33,592 nt of DNA from Actinomadura kijaniata NBRC 14229 (lineage in GTDB: Bacteria > Actinomycetota > Actinomycetes > Streptosporangiales > Streptosporangiaceae). The stretch's first letter is position 1, and each line of letters begins with the position of its first letter. Of this stretch, positions 7,540-14,396 are shown piece by piece. Position numbers and translations under genes: made by a program. Where the stretch lies: positions 1 through 33,592 of the forward strand of contig NZ_BCQR01000140.1 of the NCBI RefSeq assembly GCF_001552175.1, in the 5' to 3' direction. The notes beneath the pieces were generated by a model. It saw only the letters and a program-made list of their open reading frames with translations, searched no databases and was not told the DNA's origin.

Positions 7540-8490
7540 ATGCGCGACGACTACCTGCGGTTCCTCCCCGAAGACCTCCGGCCGTCCCCCGGCCTGCGGC
7601 CCCGCTCGACCTGGTGGCGATGGCGCGACCTCGACCTGCACGTCGAACGCGTGGAGCGTCCCGGCGCCGCACTGCGGCTGCTGGTCCTGCACGGCGCGGG
7701 CGGGCACGCCGGAGCGCTCTGGCCGCTGGCGGGGATGGCCGCCGAACTCGGCCTGGAGGTGGTCGTGCCCGATCTGCCCGGCTACGGCCGCACCCGGGTG
7801 CCCCGCCCCGGCCGCGTCCGCTACCCCGACTGGGTCGGTTGCGTCACCGACCTGGTGGCCGCCGAGAAGGCCGCCGACCCGCGCCCGCTGGTGCTGTTCG
7901 GGGCGAGCATGGGCGGGATGCTCGCCTACGACGTGGCCGCCCGGACCGGGCTGGCCGCCGCCGTCGTGGCCACCTGCCTGCTCGACCCCCGCCGGGACGC
8001 CGTGCGCGCCGCCGTCGGCCGGCACCGGTCGCTGGTCCCCGCCACGCTGCCGTTGATGCGGCTGCTGGCACCGGTCATCGACGACCTGCGCGTCCCGATC
8101 CGGCTGGTGGCCAGGATGAACGCGATCGCCAACGATCCCGCCCTGGTGCGCCTGGTCGCCCGCGACCGTCTCGGCGGCGGTTCACGCGTGCCGCTGGGCT
8201 TCGTCCGCAGCTATCTGGAGTCGGCCCCGGCCATCGAGCCGGAGGAGTTCACCTCCTGCCCGGTGCTGCTGGCCCACCCCGGCGCGGACCGGTGGACCCC
8301 GATCGGGCTCAGCCGCGCCTTCTTCGACCGCATCGCCGCGCCCAAGCGTCTGGTGGTCCTCGACAACGCCGGGCACTACCCGGTCGAGGAGCCAGGCGTG
8401 CGCCGGCTCGCCGACGCCTTCGACCTGCTCCGCGCCGATATCGACCACCACGACGGCGAATCTCACGTGGGGCGGACGGAGAGGGCGTGA
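7540..8490 (+). CDS. Alpha/beta-fold hydrolase
   Basis: A 316-residue serine hydrolase. It has an oxyanion-hole segment LLVLHGAGGH, nucleophile elbow GASMGG with Ser123, an acid candidate in HPGADRWTP, and the catalytic His in DNAGHYPVEEPG. A helical lid region occupies about residues 145-230. The frame is open from 7441, but the stretch before 7540 overlaps the TetR gene and the operator, so I choose the ATG at 7540. No Shine-Dalgarno is visible, and the likely promoter places transcription start near the ATG, suggesting a leaderless mRNA. Probably controlled by the divergent TetR protein; substrate unknown (ester, lactone or similar). Its 3' end overlaps the convergent FAD oxidoreductase by 28 bp. 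Confidence 0.88.
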   Translation: MRDDYLRFLPEDLRPSPGLRPRSTWWRWRDLDLHVERVERPGAALRLLVLHGAGGHAGALWPLAGMAAELGLEVVVPDLPGYGRTRVPRPGRVRYPDWVGCVTDLVAAEKAADPRPLVLFGASMGGMLAYDVAARTGLAAAVVATCLLDPRRDAVRAAVGRHRSLVPATLPLMRLLAPVIDDLRVPIRLVARMNAIANDPALVRLVARDRLGGGSRVPLGFVRSYLESAPAIEPEEFTSCPVLLAHPGADRWTPIGLSRAFFDRIAAPKRLVVLDNAGHYPVEEPGVRRLADAFDLLRADIDHHDGESHVGRTERA

Positions 8491-9992
8491 CGGAACACGT
8501 CGCGGGGATCCCAACGGCGTTTGACCTGCTGGAGGCGGGCGTAGCCGTCCTTGTAGTAGAGGGCGTGCCACGGGGTGCCCGAGGCGTTCCACCGGGGGTC
8601 GGCCAGGTCGCTGTCGGGGTAGTTGATGAACGCGCCGTCGGCTGGGACCCCGCCGCTGTCGGCGTACACATCGCGGTAGAACTCCCGGATCCATGCCAGG
8701 TGCCGGGCGTCCTCGGCCGCGTTCTCCCACCCGACGAGGTAACCGACCTTGAAGATCGAGTCCCGGTGCGCGACGGCGGTCGCGCCGGGCCGCACGGCGT
8801 TGACCCGCCCGCCGTAGGTGTTCACGAACATCTGCCCGGACGGGTGGCCGTAGTCCGACCTCGTCAGATGCCGGTGAATGACGACCAACTGCCGGTCGGT
8901 GAAGCCGCGCCGCTGGTAACCGGACTTGATCTTGATGCGGTAGAAGGGCCCCGGACCGCCGTCGAGGCCGTGCACGGCCGCCGTCAGCCAGGGCAGGGTC
9001 GACGTCTGGCGAACGGGCCGCGCCTCGACACCATGCCCGAGCGCGGCGACCAGCTCGTCCAGCACCCTGCCGGAGCCGGCGACCTGTCCCGACAGCGAGA
9101 TGGCCTCGCTGGGCCTGCTGGTCAGCGAGAACTCGCCATAGAGCGCGGCCGCGGGGGAGCCCGGAGCCGAGTTGCGCTCGCCCCATCGGCCGTAGTTGCG
9201 CAGCAGACGCACGAACGTGTCACGGTCGAGCCGCTCCCACGGCCACTGCAGCGTGAAGTCCAGGACCGTGGGCGGCGGGGCGGGCAGCGACCGGAACCAG
9301 TAACGGGTGACGACACCGAAGTTCCCGCCGCCGCCCCCGGTGTGCGCCCACCACAGGTCCCGGTTGGGGTCGGACGGCTCCCGCGTGGCGACCACGCTCC
9401 GGGCCCTTCCCGCGCGGTCCACCACGACGACCTCCACCGCGTACAGGTAGTCGACGCTCAGGCCATGCAGGCGGCACAGCGCGCCGTAACCGCCGCCACT
9501 GACATGCCCGCCGACCCCGACCTGGCCATGCGTGCCCGCCGGTACGGTCACCCCCCACCCGAGGTACAGCCGCCGGTACACCTCGCCCAACGTGGCCCCC
9601 GCCTCGACCACGAAGGCATCGCGGCGCCGGTCATGCCCGACCGCCGCCATCTGCGACAGGTCGATCAGCACCCGGACGGCCGGGTCGTCCACGAAATCCT
9701 CGAAACAGTGACCACCACCGCGCACCGCGACCCGCCGTCCCGCCCGCACGGCATCGCCCACGGCGCGCACGACGTCCTCGGTGGAGCGCACCACATGAAC
9801 CTGCTCAGGCCGCCCCTCGAACCGCCGGTTGTAACCACGGCGCACCAGCGACGGATAGCGCGGGTCGCCCGGCCCTACGGCCACCGGCCCCCGCGCGGAC
9901 GCCTCCCCGAAAGAGGGGACCCCGACCAGGGGAGCGGACGCCGCGGCGATCGTGCCGCCACGAAGGACGGTTCTCCTGGTGTGCTCGACCAC
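8463..9992 (-). CDS. Tat-exported FAD-linked oxidoreductase (BBE-like)
   Basis: A 509-residue protein. Residues 1-33 look like a Tat signal (TRRTVLRGG followed by a hydrophobic Ala-rich stretch), so export in folded, flavin-loaded form is expected. The FAD-binding PCMH domain has RGGGHCFEDF with His95, the usual covalent 8-alpha anchor, then GQVGVGGHVSGGGYG. The C terminus shows the BBE signature (YYKDGYARLQQVKRRWDPRDVF). The Cys that makes the second flavin bond in bicovalent members (C-P-T before VGVGGH) is replaced by His155, so single attachment is likely. Family members oxidise sugars, alkaloids or aromatic alcohols with oxygen; the substrate is unknown. The GTG start has GGGAGG upstream. 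Confidence 0.9.
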   Translation of the reverse strand: MVEHTRRTVLRGGTIAAASAPLVGVPSFGEASARGPVAVGPGDPRYPSLVRRGYNRRFEGRPEQVHVVRSTEDVVRAVGDAVRAGRRVAVRGGGHCFEDFVDDPAVRVLIDLSQMAAVGHDRRRDAFVVEAGATLGEVYRRLYLGWGVTVPAGTHGQVGVGGHVSGGGYGALCRLHGLSVDYLYAVEVVVVDRAGRARSVVATREPSDPNRDLWWAHTGGGGGNFGVVTRYWFRSLPAPPPTVLDFTLQWPWERLDRDTFVRLLRNYGRWGERNSAPGSPAAALYGEFSLTSRPSEAISLSGQVAGSGRVLDELVAALGHGVEARPVRQTSTLPWLTAAVHGLDGGPGPFYRIKIKSGYQRRGFTDRQLVVIHRHLTRSDYGHPSGQMFVNTYGGRVNAVRPGATAVAHRDSIFKVGYLVGWENAAEDARHLAWIREFYRDVYADSGGVPADGAFINYPDSDLADPRWNASGTPWHALYYKDGYARLQQVKRRWDPRDVFRHALSVRPT

Positions 9993-10279
9993 GATGGGCC
10001 TCCCGAAGAGAGAACGTGTAGCCGAACGCTACGAGCCGCCGTCCCTAACACTCACCACGCCACAGGACCAACCCCTCCCTGCCCCCCAGGTATCAACGAG
10101 AGCCCCCAACGACCCACACAGTGCCGGTAGAGAAAGCTCGCGAGCCCTGGACCTCCCACGGATGACCGGGGCTCCGAGCCGGGATCTCCGGAGGCCCAGC
10201 AGCCGGTCGCGCCGTGCGGCAAGGGAGCCTGCGAGATGTCTCACCCGCAAGCTTCCCCACCGCGCTCGCGCAGGTCGGA

Positions 10280-11110
10280 TCAGCCGTTCTTGCCGATGGT
10301 CCGATGGATCCAGTGGGCGTAGGCGGGCACGCTGGTGTAGAGCCCCGGCCCCTTCGAGCAGCTCACGCCCGGGGCGCCGGGACCGGAGGTGACGCCGACG
10401 AGCTCCCAGGCGCGGTGCCGGCCCCGCCGGATCTGCGGGCCGCCGGAGTCGCCGTTGCAGGCCATGGCATCGGGCACCCGGCTGATGGTGCACAGCCTGG
10501 TGCGGTCGGCATAGCCGGGAGCGCACTCGGCGACGGAGCCCAGGCGGGTGTCGAGCTGCCGGAGCCGCTCGGGGAAGACCCACTTGGTGTAGTCGGGGGA
10601 CTCGACGACGGTGCCGAAGCCCAGCAGCCGGGTCGGGGTGCCGGGCCGGCCCGGCCGGTGAGCGAGGCCGATGGGCTGTCGGCCGACCGGACGGTCCAGG
10701 CGGATCAGCGCGATGTCGTTGTGGTTGGGGCGTGTACTGCCGTCGCCCACCCGGTATCCCGGGTGGATCACCGTCTGCTCGATCCTGCGGACCGTGCCGC
10801 CGGACGTGCGCTGCCGGCTGCCGATCCGCACGGTGCCGTCGGCCCGCGTCTCCACCAGGCAGTGGGCCGCCGTCAGCACCCACCGCCGGTCGATCAGCGA
10901 GCCGCCGCAGGTGGCCTTCAACGGCGGCGCCGCCTCGTCGTAGGTCACCGGGACCGTCGCCATGAACGGGTACGGCTCGGTGGCCTCCCCGCCGTTGATG
11001 ATCGCGTTGGCACTGCCGGCCATCATGGTCGCGCCCGCCACGCCGGCCAGCGTCACAGCGGCGGTTCGCACCGCATGGCGGCGCACAGGGACAGGGATGG
11101 AGCTGAACAC
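10280..11110 (-). CDS. Secreted trypsin-fold serine protease (S1 family)
   Basis: A 276-residue preproprotein. A signal peptide covers about residues 1-36 (RRH, hydrophobic core, SANA), directly followed by IINGGEATEPYPFMA, which resembles the mature N terminus of S1 proteases. The triad is complete: His83 in LTAAHC, Asp132 in NHNDIALIRL and Ser222 in CNGDSGGP. Cysteines 68/84 and 207/218 can form the usual disulfides. Counting back from Ser222, the residue at the S1-pocket floor (chymotrypsin 189) is Met216, not Asp, so trypsin-like Arg/Lys preference is not expected. The frame is open to 11449, but that extension runs into the tRNA remnant; the GTG at 11110 with AGGAAGGG upstream starts at the signal peptide. 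Confidence 0.9.
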   Translation of the reverse strand: MFSSIPVPVRRHAVRTAAVTLAGVAGATMMAGSANAIINGGEATEPYPFMATVPVTYDEAAPPLKATCGGSLIDRRWVLTAAHCLVETRADGTVRIGSRQRTSGGTVRRIEQTVIHPGYRVGDGSTRPNHNDIALIRLDRPVGRQPIGLAHRPGRPGTPTRLLGFGTVVESPDYTKWVFPERLRQLDTRLGSVAECAPGYADRTRLCTISRVPDAMACNGDSGGPQIRRGRHRAWELVGVTSGPGAPGVSCSKGPGLYTSVPAYAHWIHRTIGKNG

Positions 11111-11329
11111 AGAGGGGCCCTTCCTGAACGGGGATCCGGATGCGTCCAGCCTGCTCACCCGGGACCCACTGATCCATCCGGGTAGCGGGCGCGTGCATGG
11201 TGTAGCCAGCTCCCAGGAACCCACGCGACCGAGCCGCCGTGGCCGGACAGCGGTGACGCGAAGAGCAGCGGCCGGCACAGGCTTCGGACCTTGTTCAGCT
11301 CGGCCACCGGAGAGCGACGAAGAAGCGAC

Positions 11330-11373
11330 AAAAAATCTAGAGCCGTGATCATCCTGAAGATGATCACGGCTCT
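11330..11373 (-). terminator. Rho-independent terminator of the original tRNA-Gly locus (left copy)
   Basis: Read on the minus strand, a perfect 15-bp stem (arms 11359-11373 and 11339-11353) with a 5-base loop is followed by a T-run. It corresponds to the terminator next to the intact tRNA at 27068-27109, with one compensatory base-pair change (11345/11367 versus 27083/27104). Confidence 0.8.
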
Positions 11374-11392
11374 GACCTGGGGAAATTTTGGC

Positions 11393-11428
11393 GCGGGCGA
11401 CGGGAATCGAACCCGCGTAGCCAGTTTG
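11393..11428. repeat. Left attachment-site copy (tRNA-Gly 3' remnant)
   Basis: Identical over 36 bp to 27130-27165. On the minus strand it is the anticodon-stem-to-acceptor 3' half of tRNA-Gly. Outside it comes a G in place of the T at the discriminator position, then CCA (minus strand), then the diverged terminator copy. Inside, similarity stops after the anticodon loop, so no functional tRNA is encoded here. Confidence 0.85.
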
Positions 11429-11530
11429 AAAGAAGGTATTTCTGTCCAATTCACCTCCTCATCGACTTGCTGATTTCTTGCTGACCTGCAGTTCAGAGCC
11501 AATATGATCGTGCCGGGGAATCCATTCCCG

Positions 11531-11571
11531 TGTCACTCTGTCACTCATGATCCAGTGACAGATAAGTGACA
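11531..11571. promoter_or_regulatory. Clustered TGTCACT / AGTGACA sites near the integrase
   Basis: GTCACT occurs at 11532-11537 and 11540-11545, and its reverse complement AGTGAC at 11554-11559 and 11565-11570, forming a nested inverted arrangement. It lies between the left core (about 100 bp away) and the integrase start (28 bp away). It may hold recombinase arm sites, or an operator for the integrase gene. Confidence 0.45.
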
Positions 11572-11598
11572 AACGATCATCCTCTCAAGGAGGTTCGA

Positions 11599-13068
11599 AT
11601 GGGCTTCACTCGAAAGCGACGAAGCAAGAACGGCAAGACCCGCTACCAAGCCCTGTACGAGGACGCGTGCGGCGTCCGCCAGACGGCCGGCACCTACGCC
11701 ACCCTCAAGGAAGCCGACAAGGCCTGGCAGCGCGCCGAAGCACGCATCGCAGAAGGAAAACGGGGAGGCCCAAGACGTGCTAAACAGAGGTTCCGCGTCT
11801 ATGTGGAGGCGACCTGGCTGCCCAACCACCGCATCGAGGAGAGCACCCGCCAGGACTACGTCTACGCGATCAACGCGCACATCATGCCGTTCTTCGGCGA
11901 GATGCGCCTGAAGGACATCAGCTCCGAGACCGTCCGCAACTGGATCACCCATCTCAAGGAGCGCAGCGTCCCGGCTCACCGGATCAGGTACTGCAAGACC
12001 TCGATCCTGAACGCCATCTTCACTACCGCCGTCAACGACGGGATCCTGGAGTACCACCCCAGCAGGGGAGTGGAGACCGACCCCGTCCCCGAAAAGCCCC
12101 GCAAGACCATCACCCCCGAGCAGTTCAACCTGATCTACCAGGCGCTGCCCGACGCCGACGCCCAACTGCTCATCGAGACCGACATCGAAAGCGGTCTGCG
12201 CTGGGGCGAGCTCACCGAGCTGCGGGTCAAAGACCTCGACATCCCCACCCGCATCCTCACCGTCAGCCGAGCCGTCGTCCAGCTGGTCCGCAAGCACCAC
12301 CCCGAAGGCAAGCGGTTCCTGATCAAGGAGTACCCCAAGGGCAAACGCTGGCGCCGCATCAAGCTCAGCGCCCAGATCGTCGCCAAGCTCAAAGCCCACA
12401 TCGAAGCCGAGGGCCTGCAACCGGGCGACCTGCTGTTCGCCCGCCGCCGCCCAACACCACCACCCGCTCTGGAGATCGTCACCCCCGAAAGCCTCACCTT
12501 CGAAGCTGCGAACGGTCGCACCTACACCCACGGCGCGATCACCGCCTACAACTTGGGCAAGTGCAAGTGCGACCGCTGCCGCGGCGCCTGCGCCACCTAC
12601 CGCGCCAAGCGCCGCGCCAAAGGCAAGGACAACCCCCGCAAGCCCCGCACCGTCGACGAGGACCCGCACATCTCGGCGAGCTGGTTCCGCAAGCACTGCT
12701 GGTACCCCGCCCGAGACGCCGCCGACCTGGACTGGTCACCGCGCGTCCACGGCCTGCGCCACGCCCACGCCTCCTGGCTCCTGGCGGGTGGCGCCGACCT
12801 GCAGGTGGTGAAGGAACGGCTCGGCCATCGCAAGATCTCCACCACCGAGCGCTACCTGCACACCCTCCCCAACGCCGACGGAACCGTCCTCAACGCCCTC
12901 GACAAGATCCGCAACCCAAGCCACACCACAGGACGACCAGACCAACACCACCGACCTGGAACGCGAACTCGCCAGAGCCCAAGCCCGCATCACCGCACTC
13001 CAGACGATCATCACCGACCAACTGATCGCCCAAACGACGAAGTCCACCCTCCGTCCCGCCTGACATGA
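11599..13068 (+). CDS. Tyrosine recombinase (integrase) of the island, C terminus frameshifted
   Basis: A 489-residue site-specific recombinase. An AP2-like N-terminal arm-binding segment (1-45) and a SAM-like core-binding domain (about 68-165) precede the catalytic domain. Active-site residues are intact: Arg201 (SGLRWGE), His384-x2-Arg387 (HGLRH), His410 (GHRKIS) and Tyr419 (TTERYLHT). A Cys cluster C322-x-C324-x2-C327-x3-C331 with a basic tail is inserted inside the catalytic domain. AAGGAGG ends five bases before the ATG at 11599. After about residue 438 the reading becomes His/Pro/Arg-rich with poor third-position GC, while the next frame encodes a coiled coil ending at 13063, so a small indel near 12911-12937 is likely. 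It should catalyse insertion into tRNA-Gly. Confidence 0.9.
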   Translation: MGFTRKRRSKNGKTRYQALYEDACGVRQTAGTYATLKEADKAWQRAEARIAEGKRGGPRRAKQRFRVYVEATWLPNHRIEESTRQDYVYAINAHIMPFFGEMRLKDISSETVRNWITHLKERSVPAHRIRYCKTSILNAIFTTAVNDGILEYHPSRGVETDPVPEKPRKTITPEQFNLIYQALPDADAQLLIETDIESGLRWGELTELRVKDLDIPTRILTVSRAVVQLVRKHHPEGKRFLIKEYPKGKRWRRIKLSAQIVAKLKAHIEAEGLQPGDLLFARRRPTPPPALEIVTPESLTFEAANGRTYTHGAITAYNLGKCKCDRCRGACATYRAKRRAKGKDNPRKPRTVDEDPHISASWFRKHCWYPARDAADLDWSPRVHGLRHAHASWLLAGGADLQVVKERLGHRKISTTERYLHTLPNADGTVLNALDKIRNPSHTTGRPDQHHRPGTRTRQSPSPHHRTPDDHHRPTDRPNDEVHPPSRLT

Positions 13069-13226
13069 ACATGTAGCCCGCCGGACTCCACCTCCAGCGG
13101 GCTGCGCACGTCTGATGTCTTGGCCCGTCGCAACTTGACAATGTCCTCCAGCAGAGTTTCCAGCCGACCCGGATGGGGCTTCAACTCGGCCAAGAACCCG
13201 TTGGTGCCCACGGCCAACTTCAGCAA
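13011..13226 (-). pseudogene. Possible minus-strand gene remnant convergent with the integrase
   Basis: An open stretch of about 71 codons from TTG at 13226. The part up to about 13075 has GC-biased third positions and protein-like composition (LKLAVGTNGFLAELKPHPG, then LETLLEDIVKLRRAKTSDVR), while its end runs into the integrase 3' end. I do not recognise the family. It may be a decayed or very short cargo gene, or chance. Confidence 0.25.
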
Positions 13227-13617
13227 CCTTCTCAGTGGGCCCGACCGACAATCAGGTCGTCACCTGCTCGCAGAGTCGTGTGCGGTGGGTCACTGACTCG
13301 GGTGATTGCTCGTCTGAGCTCGGAGGCCAGGCTGCCCTCGCTCTCGGTGCCCTTGGTCGCAGCTGTGATGTGGCGAGACTGCCTAGCGAAGGGCATTGCG
13401 CGATCATTGCCGGAAGGCCAAGATGGCCGCGTGCTCGGTCCGAGGGTGAAACCGTGGTGACCGAAGCGCGTGAACGGGCGAGTTCTCCACCGGCGCTCTC
13501 TGCTCTCGGCATTGTCTGCGTGGTTCAGAGCGGCGCCTGCTGGTAACGGTGTCCTGTCCCTTTCTGGAAGTGCCTGCCGTTGATATGACTGCAGGCCTGC
13601 CTCCGAACGGATCGTAA
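13227..13617. other. Intergenic stretch without a recognisable gene
   Basis: Several short open frames exist on both strands, but none has a ribosome binding site, consistent codon bias or a recognisable motif. No excisionase-like helix-turn-helix protein was seen here. Confidence 0.4.
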
Positions 13618-13818
13618 ATGACTACTTCACGCAAGTCTCCCCTCTCTCCAGTTGTGCTGGTGCGTGGTTGGCTGTTGATCTTTGCTGCGGCGTTTGCCGG
13701 TGTGCTCGCCGTGGACTTGGTGCTGGGGGCAGGGGTGAAGATCACCTTTGGGACCTTTGGCCTTCCAACGCTTATCGCCACGATCTTCATGGTGGGGCGG
13801 ATCCTGCAAAACAAGTGA
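13618..13818 (+). CDS. Small two-helix membrane protein
   Basis: A 66-residue protein with a basic N terminus (TTSRKSP) and two hydrophobic segments, about 15-38 (VRGWLLIFAAAFAGVLAVDL) and 45-61 (GLPTLIATIFMVGRI), ending in a polar QNK tail. It lies inside the island between the integrase and the lectin gene. The ribosome binding site is weak (GGAT about 9 bases upstream). The family is not recognised; it could be a membrane anchor, holin-like peptide or immunity accessory. The opposite-strand open frame here is less protein-like. A strong terminator follows about 195 bp downstream. Confidence 0.5.
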   Translation: MTTSRKSPLSPVVLVRGWLLIFAAAFAGVLAVDLVLGAGVKITFGTFGLPTLIATIFMVGRILQNK

Positions 13819-14012
13819 TCTGAGCGGTCGCAAGGGCAGGGCGGCGCCACTCTTGCGAGCTGAGGGGTGGATCTCGGTCCCCTCGGGCTTTGCCTATTTC
13901 GATAACTCCCTAAGGTGGTTTGCGTACTGCTTAGCGGAGACATTTTGGTTGCGCTGCGGGTATGTAAGTTGTTCCCAAGGCCGTCCTTGACAGAGAATTT
14001 CATGTAAATGTT

Positions 14013-14054
14013 AAAGGGTCTGCCGACTGGAAGCTTGGTCGGCAGACCCTTTTT
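14013..14054 (+). terminator. Rho-independent terminator
   Basis: Stem of 15 bp (arms 14013-14027 and 14038-14052, AAAGGGTCTGCCGAC and complement), 10-base loop, and T-run at 14050-14054. It separates the small membrane gene and integrase region from the lectin-toxin operon. Confidence 0.85.
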
Positions 14055-14289
14055 GTGTTGAGTTTCGTTCGATGTGGGTTTGGCGAATTTTTCGCGAGCA
14101 CGCAGCGTCTTCTTTTGGTGATGACGGCGTTCGCTGAGTGCAGACGTTGTGACGCTTGGTAGCCATCCCCACTCGGCTAATCCTGAGGTTCAATCCAGCC
14201 TTCTTTCAGGAGACTTCCAGTCTCAGGTCGGATGGGGAGTGAAGAGAGAAGAGACGCGCCAGTGGGTGCCATGGAGCGCAAGAAGATCG

Positions 14290-14305
14290 AGTGATCTAGA
14301 TCACT
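14290..14305. promoter_or_regulatory. CRP/GlxR-like site upstream of the lectin-toxin operon
   Basis: AGTGATCTAGATCACT is a perfect 16-bp palindrome whose core GTGA-N2-TA-N2-TCAC fits the cAMP-receptor-protein-type consensus of actinobacteria. It lies about 92 bp before the ATG at 14397, a plausible activator or repressor position. A chromosomal CRP-family regulator would then control the island cargo. Confidence 0.5.
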
Positions 14306-14396
14306 TTTCTGCCGGTTGAGGGGATCTTCAACTTCGCCGACTGATCACGCTACGTTGAGGCGGCTTTATGGTCGCTTTACGTGCTTGGGGTGCCCT

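Larger units (their letters stand above)
13819..14396. other. Leader region before the lectin gene
   Basis: No convincing gene. It contains a strong terminator (14013-14054), a small palindrome GCGAA-TTT-TTCGC (14083-14095), and a CRP-like palindrome (14290-14305). It is visibly less GC-rich than the chromosomal flanks. Confidence 0.5.

Noticed and set aside
7614..10130. Very long plus-strand open frame (838 codons)
   Set aside because: It runs in another frame through the hydrolase and antisense to the FAD oxidase, both with clear catalytic motifs. High GC creates such shadows; its product is Arg/Pro/Gly-rich without motifs.
11393..11428. A second tRNA-Gly gene at the left boundary
   Set aside because: Only the 3' half is present; the D arm and 5' acceptor strand are missing, so it is a remnant.
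13404..14003. 199-codon minus-strand frame in the island
   Set aside because: It is antisense to the small membrane protein, is Ser/Pro/Arg-rich and has no start signal or motif.
14083..14095. GCGAA-TTT-TTCGC palindrome as a terminator or operator
   Set aside because: It is short, isolated, and no gene end or start is near enough to give it meaning.
14316..14396. TTG start for the lectin gene at 14316
   Set aside because: It lies only 10 bp after the CRP-like palindrome and adds a non-signal stretch before the hydrophobic segment.
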